Assembly (NCBI RefSeq): GCF_024734665.1
Contig: NZ_CP102931.1
Span: 1,486,001-1,550,000 of the forward strand
Length of the DNA stretch: 64,000 nt
Direction of reading: 5' to 3'
Source: Variovorax paradoxus
GTDB taxonomy: Bacteria; Pseudomonadota; Gammaproteobacteria; Burkholderiales; Burkholderiaceae_C
Each line of letters opens with the position of its first letter. Within the stretch, counting starts at the first letter, position 1. Made by a program: the position numbers and the translations under genes. Positions 1 through 8,879 of the stretch are shown in pieces. The notes under the pieces were generated by a model that was given only the letters and a program-made list of their open reading frames with translations, ran no database searches and was not told where the DNA came from.

Positions 1-1551
1 TCCCAGGTTGGTGCCGCGCAGGCGGAAATACTGGTTGTTGCCGGCCTTCACCGTGTAGCTCACCGAGAAGTAGCCGTCGGCGTCGAGCTTCCAGTCGTTG
101 CGGGTAAAGCGCTTGAGCACGCGCGTCGACGGGTTGGTGTCGCGCGCGTAGCCCGGCGTGCCCGCCAGCTCGGGGCCGGTCACGTCGCCGGCGATCAGGT
201 CGATGTGGTCGACCACCGGCTTCACGTTGGCGAAGTTGCCGCTGCCGAGCTGGTACTCGAAGTTGTTGCGCTCGGGGCTCTTGAAGCGGATGGTGATCTT
301 CAGGTCTTCACCTGCCTTGGCCGCCACGTCCGAGCCCATCTCGCCGGCGCCCTTGGCGCTTTGCACCTTGAAGTCGAGCGCGTTGATCAGGCCGCCGTTC
401 ACCGCGAAGAGCTTGCCCGAGCGCAGGGCCGAGAGCAGCGACTTCGGGTCCTTGACATCGCCCCACAGGTGGTTCTTCGCGTATTCGCCCGGCGCGTAGC
501 CGCTGCTGTACTGGCCTTGCGAGGTAGTGAAGTGGTAGTCGGAGTCGGCCACGTTCCAGATGTGGCGGCCTTCGGACAGCAGCGCGTCCCAGGTGCCGCC
601 AAGCTTGGCGACGAGGTAATCGACGCCGCCGTAGGTGCGCGAGGGCAGGTTGGCCGGGATGTAGGCGCTGGTGTAGCCGCCACGGTCGGGCTCCATCTGG
701 TTGCCGACCATGCCTTCGAGCGAGAACACGATGTTCGGCGCGAGGTCGTTCATCTCGCGCAGCTGGGCGATGGTGTACTTGCCGGAGTTGCGCGAAGGAT
801 GGTTGATCTGCAGGTAGCTGGTGTCGGGGTAGTTCTTCTTGAGCCAGGCGATTGCCGCGAGCGTCTCGGCGTGCGTGTCGTAGTTGACGCCGGCCTTCGG
901 GCCCCAGGCGGTGACGTCGCCGGCCGGGAAGAGCGCGGCGGCGCGGTTGGTGAAGAGGTATTCGAACTGGCTCGCGGCCTTGAGCGCTGCGTCCGACATG
1001 GGGTTGTCGGTCAGGATGCCGACGTTGCCGTGGTCATGCGAGGGCATGTCCCATTCGAAGGACGCGAAGATCGTCTTGTCGGCGTACTTGCCACCGGCCT
1101 GCAGCGCCTTGATGCGCGGCACCTGGTACTTGGCCATGCCTTCCGAGAACGGAATCTGCGCCGGCAGCTTGGTGCCGTTGTTGTCATAGGAAGACAGGCG
1201 CAGGTGGTCGGACAGCGCCGCCCAGTCGAGCCCGAACTGGTCGAAGGCCTTGGCCAGCACCTGGTCGAGCGTGGAAATCTGCTGCGTGTCGTCCGACTGC
1301 ATCGTGTGGATGTGCATGTCGCCAACGGTCCAGCGGCCGGGCGGTGCGGACGGGCCTGGATCGGCTGCGGGAGCGGGGGCGGGCACGGGCGCGACGGCTG
1401 CCGGGGTGCTGGGCGTCACGGGGAAGAAGGCCGGGCCGCTGGAGTCTCCGCCGCCACAGCCGGCCAGCATGAGCGTGCCGATGGCGAGGGTGGAAAACAG
1501 CGTGCGGCGGAACGGGAGAGGCGTCGAGAGGGCGGTCGGAAGAATGAACAT
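1..1551 (-). CDS. PHP-domain metallohydrolase-like lipoprotein (3' end outside window)
   Basis: The N-terminus is a lipoprotein signal: a hydrophobic stretch ending in the lipobox LAGC (about residues 29-32), then a Gly/Ser/Pro/Ala-rich linker of about 45 residues. The following domain has PHP-type metal motifs: DMHIHTMQSDD, LSDHLRL, INHPSRN and a later VADSDYHF. PHP domains are metal-dependent phosphoesterases or hydrolases, and CehA/McbA-type members hydrolyse esters. The protein is probably anchored in the outer membrane facing the periplasm. Start ATG at 1549-1551. The frame stays open to base 1, so the C-terminus is missing. It is divergent from the GGDEF-EAL gene. The substrate is unknown. 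Confidence 0.75.
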   Translation of the reverse strand, partial: MFILPTALSTPLPFRRTLFSTLAIGTLMLAGCGGGDSSGPAFFPVTPSTPAAVAPVPAPAPAADPGPSAPPGRWTVGDMHIHTMQSDDTQQISTLDQVLAKAFDQFGLDWAALSDHLRLSSYDNNGTKLPAQIPFSEGMAKYQVPRIKALQAGGKYADKTIFASFEWDMPSHDHGNVGILTDNPMSDAALKAASQFEYLFTNRAAALFPAGDVTAWGPKAGVNYDTHAETLAAIAWLKKNYPDTSYLQINHPSRNSGKYTIAQLREMNDLAPNIVFSLEGMVGNQMEPDRGGYTSAYIPANLPSRTYGGVDYLVAKLGGTWDALLSEGRHIWNVADSDYHFTTSQGQYSSGYAPGEYAKNHLWGDVKDPKSLLSALRSGKLFAVNGGLINALDFKVQSAKGAGEMGSDVAAKAGEDLKITIRFKSPERNNFEYQLGSGNFANVKPVVDHIDLIAGDVTGPELAGTPGYARDTNPSTRVLKRFTRNDWKLDADGYFSVSYTVKAGNNQYFRLRGTNLG

Positions 1552-1718
1552 GGCGGTCTGAAAAAAGTGACGCGCACCTGAAGTGCGCGTGTCGAAGGAA
1601 GTCGCCGAGTCTCGAATGGCGCCATGACGCTTCGATGAAAGCAGAACGAAAGTTCGTTGTTTTCGCGCCCGCAACCGGGCCGCTGGAGGGCTTGCCCTCT
1701 ATAAACTGTGCCCCTTCC

Positions 1719-3749
1719 ATGATCCCCAGCGCGCCCGTCCCCCTGCCCACCGCATCCATCGACGATGAAGTGCTGTCGCGCATGGTGCGCACCGATCAGC
1801 TCGTGACGGTGCGCCGCAGCGTTCTCTCGGCCATTCCGATCAGCGTGCTGCTGAGCTTCACTGCGGCGCTGGTCGCCCTCAATGCCGGCCGCGCGTTCGA
1901 AGGGATGAGCTGGCTGCTGCTGTCGCTCATGGTGAACGGACTGCGCAGCTACATCTGCCGCTGGCCGTTCGCGCCGTCGCCCGGCGCCGAGCCCGGCAGT
2001 GACGTCCTGACCTCGCCAAATGGTCGCCCGGTCGAATGGCACCTGCGCATCGCTGCGGTCATGGCTGCGGTGTCGGGATGTGTGTGGGCCCTCATTCCGT
2101 TTCTGTGCGACGGCTACTCATCGCCGCATGCGGTGTTCTATCTCACGGTGGTGTGCGGCATCTGCGCGGGGGCTGTCACCTATGGCATTGCCTATGCGCT
2201 CGTTCCCGTCAGCTTCATCACGCCGGCGCTGCTGTCGGTGGTGGGTTGCCTTGTTTATGCAGGCGGCTTCGACAACCTGAGCCTGGCGGCGATGGTGCTG
2301 CTGTACCTCGCGGCACTGGTGCGCGGTGCGCTGCAGAGCGACAGGACCTTTCGCGAAGGAAGCCGCCTGCGCAACGAAGCCACAGCCATGGCCGCGCAGC
2401 TGCGGCTGGTGCACGCGCTGTCGCTGGACGCCACGCAGCAGTTGGCCTTCCGGGCCTCGCACGATTCGCTCACGGGCCTGCTCAACCGCGAAGGCTTCAC
2501 CGAGGCGGCGACGCTGCACATCGCCGCACCCGGCGGCCGCCAGCACGGCCTGCTGCTGCTGGACCTCGACGGCTTCAAGGCGGTGAACGACGCCTTCGGC
2601 CACAAGGTCGGCGACCGCGTGCTGCAGGACGTGGCACGCTGGCTGCAGCGGGAGACCGCCGACATGCAGGCCGTGCTCGGCCGCTGGGGCGGCGACGAAT
2701 TCGCGGTGCTCTACAGCCTGCAGGACGAGCGGCAGGCACCTACGGCCATCGCGCAGGCGCTGATCCGTTCGATCTCATTCGCCACGGCGCACTACGGCGG
2801 CCACCTGGGCGTGAGCATCGGCATCTCCGTCTCGGGCGATGCCGAGATCGCCGACATGATCAGCTTTGCCGACGAGGCCGTCTACGAGGCCAAGCGCACC
2901 GGGCGCAACCGCTACCAGGTCTTCGACAAGGCGCTCAACCAGCGGCTGGCCACGCGCCGGGACGTGGAGCGCGACCTGCTCCATGCCATCGAGGCGCGCG
3001 ACATCGGCGTGTGGTACCAGCCGATCATGAACAGCGACGGCCGGGAAGTTCACAGCCTCGAGGCATTGATGCGCTGGAACCATCCGCGCCACGGCCACAT
3101 TGCCCCCGAAGAGGTGATCTACGCTGCAGCGAGCACCGGCGTGGCCGAGCCGCTGCTGCGGCATCTGGTCGACGAGGTCTGCCTGGGCATGCGCCAGTTC
3201 GAGGCCGCAGGCTCCAGCCTGGCCGCCGTGCCGGTTGCCATCAATGTCTCGCCGCGCGAGATGGCGCAGCTGGCGGTCGACGACATCGTGCTCGGCATGC
3301 TGAAGACGCGCGGCGTGGCACCGCGCCGGCTGCAGATCGAGATCACGGAAGAGGTGGCGCTCGACACCCATGCCACGCGCAGCCGGCTGAGCGCGCTGTC
3401 GGCCGCGGGCGTGGCAATCGTGGTCGACGACTTCGGCGTGGGTTATTCGTCGCTGGCGTCGCTGCGCAGCGAGTACGTGCGGCAGGTGAAGATCGACCGC
3501 AGCTTCATCCTCGACCTGTCGTCCTCGCCGGGCAACGTGGTGCTGGTGGACGCCATCGTCCAGCTCGGCCGCTCGCTGAACATCCAGGTGGTTGCCGAAG
3601 GCGTGGAAACGCAGGACGAGCTGGATGCCCTGCACGCGATGGGCTGCCGGCTGGTGCAGGGCTATCACCTGGCGCGGCCCGCGCCGCTGCCCGATGTGAT
3701 GGCGTGGGCCGCGGCGCGCTCGGCGCCCGTGGCCGTCAAGGTCGTCTGA
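1719..3749 (+). CDS. membrane GGDEF-EAL protein (diguanylate cyclase/phosphodiesterase)
   Basis: About 676 residues. The first 200 or so contain several hydrophobic segments, giving a membrane-bound sensor region without a recognisable PAS domain. The GGDEF domain carries an intact RWGGDEF signature near residue 322. The EAL domain carries LEALMRWNHP near residue 446, DDFGVGYSS and QGYHLARP. Both catalytic signatures look intact, so c-di-GMP synthesis, hydrolysis or both are possible. I prefer the ATG at 1719, because the 28 codons upstream in the same frame (from 1635) look non-coding. It is transcribed alone, divergent from the lipoprotein gene. Confidence 0.88.
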   Translation: MIPSAPVPLPTASIDDEVLSRMVRTDQLVTVRRSVLSAIPISVLLSFTAALVALNAGRAFEGMSWLLLSLMVNGLRSYICRWPFAPSPGAEPGSDVLTSPNGRPVEWHLRIAAVMAAVSGCVWALIPFLCDGYSSPHAVFYLTVVCGICAGAVTYGIAYALVPVSFITPALLSVVGCLVYAGGFDNLSLAAMVLLYLAALVRGALQSDRTFREGSRLRNEATAMAAQLRLVHALSLDATQQLAFRASHDSLTGLLNREGFTEAATLHIAAPGGRQHGLLLLDLDGFKAVNDAFGHKVGDRVLQDVARWLQRETADMQAVLGRWGGDEFAVLYSLQDERQAPTAIAQALIRSISFATAHYGGHLGVSIGISVSGDAEIADMISFADEAVYEAKRTGRNRYQVFDKALNQRLATRRDVERDLLHAIEARDIGVWYQPIMNSDGREVHSLEALMRWNHPRHGHIAPEEVIYAAASTGVAEPLLRHLVDEVCLGMRQFEAAGSSLAAVPVAINVSPREMAQLAVDDIVLGMLKTRGVAPRRLQIEITEEVALDTHATRSRLSALSAAGVAIVVDDFGVGYSSLASLRSEYVRQVKIDRSFILDLSSSPGNVVLVDAIVQLGRSLNIQVVAEGVETQDELDALHAMGCRLVQGYHLARPAPLPDVMAWAAARSAPVAVKVV

Positions 3750-3775
3750 GCCGGCTGCGCTACCGCGCAGCCCAA

Positions 3776-5002
3776 TCAGGCCAGCAGGTCGCTGAGCGTG
3801 CGCGCGATCACCTTGGTGGCGCGGCGCAGGTCTTCGAGCACCACGCGCTCGTCGCTGCGCTTGGCGTGCGATTCGAGCACCGTGCGCGGGCCGGCGCCGT
3901 AGATCACGCCTGGAATGCCGGCTTCGACGTACAGGCGCACATCGGTGTACAGCGGCGTGCCCATGGCCTTGATGGGCTCACCGAACAGTTCGCCGCCGTG
4001 CTTCTGGATCGCATCGACCAGCGGCTTGTTGCCGGCCAGCGGCTTCATCGAATTGGCGAGCAGCAGGCGCTTGATTTCGACGGTGATGCCCGCGCTCTCG
4101 GCGGCGGCATCGGCAATCACCTTGCGGATCGCGGCTTCGACCTCGACCGGGTTCTCTTCGGGGATCATGCGGCGGTCGAGCTTGAACACGACCTTGCCGG
4201 GCACCACGTTGGTGTTGGTGCCGCCCTCGATGCGGCCGACGTTGAGGTACGGGTGCGTGATGCCCTCGACCTTCGACGTGACCTGCTGGTAGAGCGTGTT
4301 CTGCGCATACAGCGCGTTGAGGATCTTCACGGCGCCTTGCAGAGCGTCGATGCCGGTGGCCGGCACGGCGGCGTGGGCCATCTTGCCGTGCACCGTCACT
4401 TCCATCTGCAGGCAGCCGTTGTGCGCGGTGACCACTTCGTAGCTGAAGCCGGCCGCGATCATCAGGTCGGGCTTGGTCAGGCCCCTCTCCAGCAGCCAGC
4501 CCGGGCCGAGGATGCCGCCGAACTCTTCGTCGTAGGTGAAGTGCAGCTCGACGCTGCCCTTGGTGGGCTTGGCCACCGCTTCGAGCGCGCGCAGTGCGAA
4601 GGTGAAGCTGGCGAAGTCGCTCTTGCTGACGGCAGCGGCACGGCCGTAGAGGCTGCCATCGACGATTTCGCCGCCATACGGGTCGTGTGTCCAGCCTTCG
4701 CCCGGGGGCACCACGTCGCCGTGGGCATTGAGCGCGACCGTCAGGCCTTCGTTGCCGTACTTGCGGCGCACGATCAGGTTGGTGATCGATTCGAGGCCGT
4801 AGTCCTTCACTTCCTGCGCGGGCACGGCGTGCTTCTCGGCATCGAGGCCGAAGTCTTTCAGCAGCTCGGCTGTGCGCTCGGCGTGCGGCGCGTTGTTGCC
4901 CGGTGGCGTGTCTGTGGGCACCTGCACCAGTTGCTGCAGGAATTGCACTTCCTCGTCGAAGTGGGCGTCGATCCAGGCGTCGAGCTTGGCGTAGTCGGTC
5001 AT
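3776..5002 (-). CDS. M20-family peptidase/amidohydrolase
   Basis: 408 residues, the usual length for ArgE/DapE/CPG2-type M20 hydrolases. Visible family motifs are NAHGDVVPPGEGW (metal His and Asp), YDEEFGG (the Glu-Glu pair with the catalytic base) and HGKMAHAAVP in the dimerisation lid. These are zinc enzymes that cleave amide bonds. It lies 17 bp downstream of the OHCU decarboxylase/allantoate hydrolase gene on the same strand, so it is probably the last gene of the ureide operon. Its substrate might be a ureido or carbamoyl intermediate, but that is inferred from position only. Confidence 0.85.
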   Translation of the reverse strand: MTDYAKLDAWIDAHFDEEVQFLQQLVQVPTDTPPGNNAPHAERTAELLKDFGLDAEKHAVPAQEVKDYGLESITNLIVRRKYGNEGLTVALNAHGDVVPPGEGWTHDPYGGEIVDGSLYGRAAAVSKSDFASFTFALRALEAVAKPTKGSVELHFTYDEEFGGILGPGWLLERGLTKPDLMIAAGFSYEVVTAHNGCLQMEVTVHGKMAHAAVPATGIDALQGAVKILNALYAQNTLYQQVTSKVEGITHPYLNVGRIEGGTNTNVVPGKVVFKLDRRMIPEENPVEVEAAIRKVIADAAAESAGITVEIKRLLLANSMKPLAGNKPLVDAIQKHGGELFGEPIKAMGTPLYTDVRLYVEAGIPGVIYGAGPRTVLESHAKRSDERVVLEDLRRATKVIARTLSDLLA

Positions 5003-5019
5003 GGTTGTTCTTCTGTGAA

Positions 5020-6798
5020 TCAGTGGGCTTGTTCGGCGGCGAGGTTTTCCAGAAGCAGTTGGAAGGCCTGCACTGCGAGCTGGATGTCGTCGTTGGTGCT
5101 CGATTCGAGCGGGTTGTGGCTGATGCCCGAGTTGATGCCGCGCACGAACAGCATGGCCTGCGGCATCACCTCGTGCAGCTTCATCGCGTCGTGGCCGGCG
5201 CCGCTGGGCATGCGGAAGAGCGGAATGCCCAGCGCATCGACGGCCTTTTCCCAACGCTGCTGCCAGGCGGGCGCGCTGGGCGCGGCGGAGGCGCGCATGG
5301 TTTCTTCGAGCTCGTAGCGCACGCCGCGGCGCTCGCAGATGTCTTTCAGCGCGTTGACCACGTCGGTGGCCAGCGCGTCGCGCTGCGCGTTGTTGGGCGC
5401 GCGCAGGTCGAGGCTGAACTTGCAGCGGCCCGGCACCACGTTGATCGAGCCGCTGGGCACTTCGAGCATGCCGACGGTGCCGACCGAGTCGCCGTCTTTT
5501 GCGGCGCGCTGCTCGGTGTAGAGGATCAGCTCGGCCACGGCGGCCGCGGCGTCGCGGCGGCGGTCCATGGGCGTGGTGCCGGCGTGACTGGCCATGCCGA
5601 TCACTTCGCCCACGTAGCGCACGCTGCCGTTGATGGAGGTGACGATGCCCAGCGGCAGGTCGAGCTCGGTGAGCACCGGGCCCTGTTCGATGTGCACTTC
5701 GACGAAGCCGAGGTAGCGTGCCGGGTCGCGTTGGATCTTCGGGATGTCTTCCTGCTTCAGGCCTGCGTGCTGCATGGCCTCGCGCATGGTGACGCCGTCG
5801 GCGTCCTTCTGGTCGAGCCAGCGCTGGTCGAAGTGGCCGATGAGCGCGCCCGAGCCGAGGAAGGTCGCCTTGTAGCGCTGACCTTCTTCCTCGGCGAAGC
5901 CCACCACCTCGAAGGCGAAGGGCAGGCGCTTGTTCTGCCGCTTGAGTTCGCGCACGCAGGCCATCGGCACGAAGATGCCCAGGCGGCCGTCGTACTTGCC
6001 GCCGTTGCGCACGGTGTCGTAGTGCGAGCCGGTGAGCAGGGTCTTGGCGCCGGGTGTCGAGCCTTCGTAGCGGCCGACCACGTTGCCGACCGCGTCGATG
6101 TGCACCGAGTCGAAGCCCACGTCGCGCATCAGCGCGCTGATCTGCGCGGCGCAGGCGCGGTGCGCATCGGTCAGGTAGGTGACGGTGAGCTGGCCCTTCT
6201 CGGCATAGCCCGGGTCGGTGTGTACCGAGAGCTGCTCCTGCCAGTCCCACACGTCGTTGCCGAGCGTGACGTCGGCGGCGAACTTGTCGTCGAGGCGAAT
6301 CTCCGCGATGCGATGGATGTTGCGCAGCGCCTCGCCGAGTTCGAAGTCGGGGTGGTTGTACAGCCGGCGCGCGAAGGTGTCGATGATCTCGCGCTTGGGC
6401 AGCCCCGTGCCGCGCGGGCCGCGCACCGCGAGGATGAACGGGAAGCCGAACTTCGCGTTGTAGTCGGCGTTGAGCTGCTGGATCTTTGCGAACTCCTCGG
6501 GCGTGCAGTCGGTCAGGCCGGCCTTGCTCTGCTCGTTGGTCGATTCGGCCGTCAGCGTCTTGCTGACCATGGCCTTGCCGGCGAGTTCGGGGTGGGCGCG
6601 GATCAGGCCGATCTGCTCGTCGGCCGACGAAGCGGCCAGCGCCTGCACGAGCGCATGCTTGAGATGCGCGAGCGAGCGGAACGGGCGTGCGGCCAGGGCG
6701 CGCTGAGGGATCCAGGGCGAGTGCTCATAGATGCCGTCGAGCAGCGCGACGGCTGCGGCCGGCACCGCGGCGTTGAGTTGGGCGATGGTGAGGCTCAT
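5020..6798 (-). CDS. fused OHCU decarboxylase (UraD) and allantoate amidohydrolase-type hydrolase
   Basis: 592 residues with two enzymes in one chain. Residues 1 to about 170 match OHCU decarboxylase: IRAHPELAGKAM, STNEQSKAGL, YNAKFGFPFILAVRG. That enzyme turns OHCU into S-allantoin. From about residue 180 comes a Zn-dependent M20-like hydrolase of the allantoate amidohydrolase/N-carbamoyl amidohydrolase group: GSHYDTVRNGGKYDGRLG, FAEEEGQRYKATFLGS, VEVHIEQGP, ASHAGTTPMDRR, SGAGHDAM. It would attack allantoate or a related ureide. Start ATG 6796-6798 overlaps the puuE stop by four bases (ATGA), indicating translational coupling. A longer in-frame start at 6882 lies inside puuE and is unlikely. 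Confidence 0.88.
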   Translation of the reverse strand: MSLTIAQLNAAVPAAAVALLDGIYEHSPWIPQRALAARPFRSLAHLKHALVQALAASSADEQIGLIRAHPELAGKAMVSKTLTAESTNEQSKAGLTDCTPEEFAKIQQLNADYNAKFGFPFILAVRGPRGTGLPKREIIDTFARRLYNHPDFELGEALRNIHRIAEIRLDDKFAADVTLGNDVWDWQEQLSVHTDPGYAEKGQLTVTYLTDAHRACAAQISALMRDVGFDSVHIDAVGNVVGRYEGSTPGAKTLLTGSHYDTVRNGGKYDGRLGIFVPMACVRELKRQNKRLPFAFEVVGFAEEEGQRYKATFLGSGALIGHFDQRWLDQKDADGVTMREAMQHAGLKQEDIPKIQRDPARYLGFVEVHIEQGPVLTELDLPLGIVTSINGSVRYVGEVIGMASHAGTTPMDRRRDAAAAVAELILYTEQRAAKDGDSVGTVGMLEVPSGSINVVPGRCKFSLDLRAPNNAQRDALATDVVNALKDICERRGVRYELEETMRASAAPSAPAWQQRWEKAVDALGIPLFRMPSGAGHDAMKLHEVMPQAMLFVRGINSGISHNPLESSTNDDIQLAVQAFQLLLENLAAEQAH

Positions 6799-7769
6799 GA
6801 TGCGGCTCCGGCAATAGCTCCGGTTTCGAAGGGGTGCGCCTGCTTCCAGTGGCGCGCGATGTCGAGGCGCCGGCAGACCCACACGCGGTCGTGTTGTGCG
6901 ATGTGATCGAGAAAACGCTGCAGCGCCGTGATGCGGCCCGGCCGCCCGAGCAGGCGGCAGTGCATGCCGATGCTCATCATCTTCGGGCTGTTGTCGCCGT
7001 TCGGGTCGCCTTCGGCATACAGCGCGTCGAAGGTGTCTTTCATGTACTGGAAGAATGGGTCGGCGTGCGAGTAGCCCTGCGGCAGCGCGAAGCGCATGTC
7101 GTTGCAGTCGAGTGTGTAGGGCACGATGAGCTGAGGCACCACGGTGCCGTCGGTCTTTTGCACCTTCATCCAGAAGGGCAGGTCGTCGCCGTAGTAGTCG
7201 CTGTCGTATTCGAAGCCGCCGTAGTCGGCCACGAGGCGGCGCGTGCGCGGGCTGTCGCGGCCGGTGTACCAGCCCAGGGCACGTTCGCCGGTGAGCTTTT
7301 CAATCGCTTCCATGCCCAGGCGCATGTGTTCGCGCTCGGTGGCTTCGTCGAGGTTCTGGTAGTGGATCCAGCGCCAGCCGTGGCAGGCGATCTCGTGGCC
7401 CAGCTCCTTGAAGGCGGCGGTCAGCTCGGGGTAGCGCTCAAGCGCCATGCCCACGCCGAACACGGTGAGCGGCAGGCCGCGCTTTTCAAACTCGCGAAGG
7501 ATGCGCCATACGCCGGCACGCGAGCCGTACTCGTAGATGCCTTCCATGCTGATGTGCCGGTCGGGAAAGCTCGCCGGGTTGAACATCTCGGAGAGGAACT
7601 GCTCGGAGCCCGCGTCGCCGTGCAGCGTGGCGTTCTCGCCGCCTTCTTCGTAGTTGAGGACGAACTGCACCGCGACGCGCGCACCGCCCGGCCATTGGGC
7701 GTGGGGCGGGTTGCGGCCGTAGCCGACGAGGTCGCGCGGGTAGGGCAGGGTGGTGTCGTAGACGGTCAT
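6795..7769 (-). CDS. puuE: allantoinase of the polysaccharide-deacetylase-like type (PuuE)
   Basis: 324 residues, full length for cofactor-independent allantoinase PuuE, which opens allantoin to allantoate. Supporting segments are YPRDLVGYG near the N-terminus, VQFVLNYEEGGENATLHGD, EYGSRAGVWRILREF, HEIACHGWRWIHYQ, GWYTGRDSPRTRRL and the C-terminal MMSIGMHCRLLGRPGR. The order gntR-puuE-uraD/allantoate hydrolase-M20 on one strand, with a 4-bp overlap to the next gene, fits a ureide operon. Confidence 0.92.
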   Translation of the reverse strand: MTVYDTTLPYPRDLVGYGRNPPHAQWPGGARVAVQFVLNYEEGGENATLHGDAGSEQFLSEMFNPASFPDRHISMEGIYEYGSRAGVWRILREFEKRGLPLTVFGVGMALERYPELTAAFKELGHEIACHGWRWIHYQNLDEATEREHMRLGMEAIEKLTGERALGWYTGRDSPRTRRLVADYGGFEYDSDYYGDDLPFWMKVQKTDGTVVPQLIVPYTLDCNDMRFALPQGYSHADPFFQYMKDTFDALYAEGDPNGDNSPKMMSIGMHCRLLGRPGRITALQRFLDHIAQHDRVWVCRRLDIARHWKQAHPFETGAIAGAAS

Positions 7770-7777
7770 GGTTTGGA

Positions 7778-8452
7778 TCAGGACAGCGCGAGGGAGATGT
7801 CGTTGGTGGGCACCTTGCGGTCGAACGTGAGATTGGCCTCGACGTGCTCCAGGTGTTCGGTCATGAGGCGAACGGCGCGCTCTTCGTCGCGCGCGGCCAG
7901 CGCCTTCACGATGTCGGCGTGCTCGTCGTTGGAGTGCTCGGCCGCGCTGGCGCTCTGGTACATCAGCGTGATGAGGGCGCAGCGCGAGATGAGTTCGCCC
8001 AGGATCTGCGCCAGCACCTGGTTGCCCATGAGCTCGGCCATGCGCACGTGGAAATCGCCGAGCAGCTCGGTGCGGCCCGAGATGTCTTCGCCGGACACGG
8101 CGGATTTTTCGAGCGCAACGTGCTCCTTCAGCGCCTTGATCTTGGCGGGCGTGACGGTGCGCACGAACTCGCGCGTCATCTCGGCTTCGAGCATGCGGCG
8201 CACGGCGAACACCTGCTTGGCTTCGTCGACGGCCGGTGCGGCCACGAAGGCGCCGCGTGCGGGTTCAAGGCGTATGAGCTTGTTCTGCGACAGCTGGAAC
8301 AGCGCCTGGCGCACCAGCGTGCGCGAGACGCCGAAATGATCGGCCAGCTTTTGCTCGGCCAGCTTGGTGCCGGGCTGAAGCCGGTGCTCGACGATGGCCT
8401 TCGTGAGGGCATCGACGATCGAACGGGTGGTGGAGGACTCCATGTTTTTCAT
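7778..8452 (-). CDS. GntR/FCD-family transcriptional regulator of the ureide cluster
   Basis: About 224 residues. The N-terminal winged helix reads IVEHRLQPGTKLAEQKLA then FGVSRTLVRQAL. The C-terminal half is helical and FCD-like, with a GDFHVRMAELMGN segment. FCD regulators usually respond to small organic acids or ureides. The start could be ATG 8452 or ATG 8443, and neither has a strong Shine-Dalgarno. It heads the minus-strand ureide genes and faces uraH. The TGTATACA site begins 18 bp upstream of its start, so autoregulation is likely. Confidence 0.85.
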   Translation of the reverse strand: MKNMESSTTRSIVDALTKAIVEHRLQPGTKLAEQKLADHFGVSRTLVRQALFQLSQNKLIRLEPARGAFVAAPAVDEAKQVFAVRRMLEAEMTREFVRTVTPAKIKALKEHVALEKSAVSGEDISGRTELLGDFHVRMAELMGNQVLAQILGELISRCALITLMYQSASAAEHSNDEHADIVKALAARDEERAVRLMTEHLEHVEANLTFDRKVPTNDISLALS

Positions 8453-8470
8453 GATAGACCCAAAGCCGGT

Positions 8471-8492
8471 AACTGTATACACTTTTGTCCAC
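8471..8492. promoter_or_regulatory. predicted GntR operator in the gntR-uraH intergenic region
   Basis: AACTGTATACACTTT followed by GTCCAC, with the perfect 8-bp palindrome TGTATACA at 8474-8481. The same 15-mer followed by GTCCAC recurs at 10295-10317 in front of puuD. It sits between two divergent genes of the same pathway. Assignment to the neighbouring GntR protein is inference. Confidence 0.6.
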
Positions 8493-8526
8493 CGGAATTT
8501 CCCGCACCCATTTCAAGGAGCGCCCC

Positions 8527-8877
8527 ATGGGCCTGAGCACTCACGTACTGGACACGATGCATGGCGGCCCCGCAGCCGGCATGGAGGTCGCGCTGTACAC
8601 CACCGACGGCGACGCCGCGACGCTGGTGAAGCGCTTCACGCTGAATTCGGACGGCCGCAGCGACGGACCGCTGTACGACAACAACTCACTGAAGGCCGGC
8701 ACCTACCGGCTGGTGTTCGACGTGGCGGGTTACTTCAAGGCCCGCGGCGTCAAGCTGCCGGAGCCGAACTTCCTGAACAAGGTGTCGCTGGACTTCGGCG
8801 TGGCGCACACCGACCAGCACTACCACGTGCCCCTGCTCGTCAGTCCGTGGAGCTACTCCACGTACCGGGGCTCCTGA
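8527..8877 (+). CDS. uraH: 5-hydroxyisourate hydrolase (transthyretin-related)
   Basis: 116 residues, the normal size. It begins MGLSTHVLDTMHGGPAAGM and ends with the family signature YRGS. It hydrolyses 5-hydroxyisourate to OHCU, the step between PuuD and UraD. ATG 8527 is preceded by AAGGAG at 8515-8520 with ideal spacing, which decides against the upstream in-frame start at 8485. It is divergent from gntR, with the predicted operator about 35 bp upstream. Confidence 0.94.
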   Translation: MGLSTHVLDTMHGGPAAGMEVALYTTDGDAATLVKRFTLNSDGRSDGPLYDNNSLKAGTYRLVFDVAGYFKARGVKLPEPNFLNKVSLDFGVAHTDQHYHVPLLVSPWSYSTYRGS

Positions 8878-8879
8878 GG

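Noticed and set aside
2036..5317. Long plus-strand open frame of about 1090 codons
   Set aside because: It overlaps the GGDEF-EAL gene in another frame and runs antisense to the M20 gene; composition is typical of GC-rich shadow frames.
3776..6250. M20 frame open far upstream of its ATG
   Set aside because: The upstream part runs out of frame through the UraD/allantoate hydrolase gene and encodes Arg-rich nonsense; the M20 homology starts at 5002.
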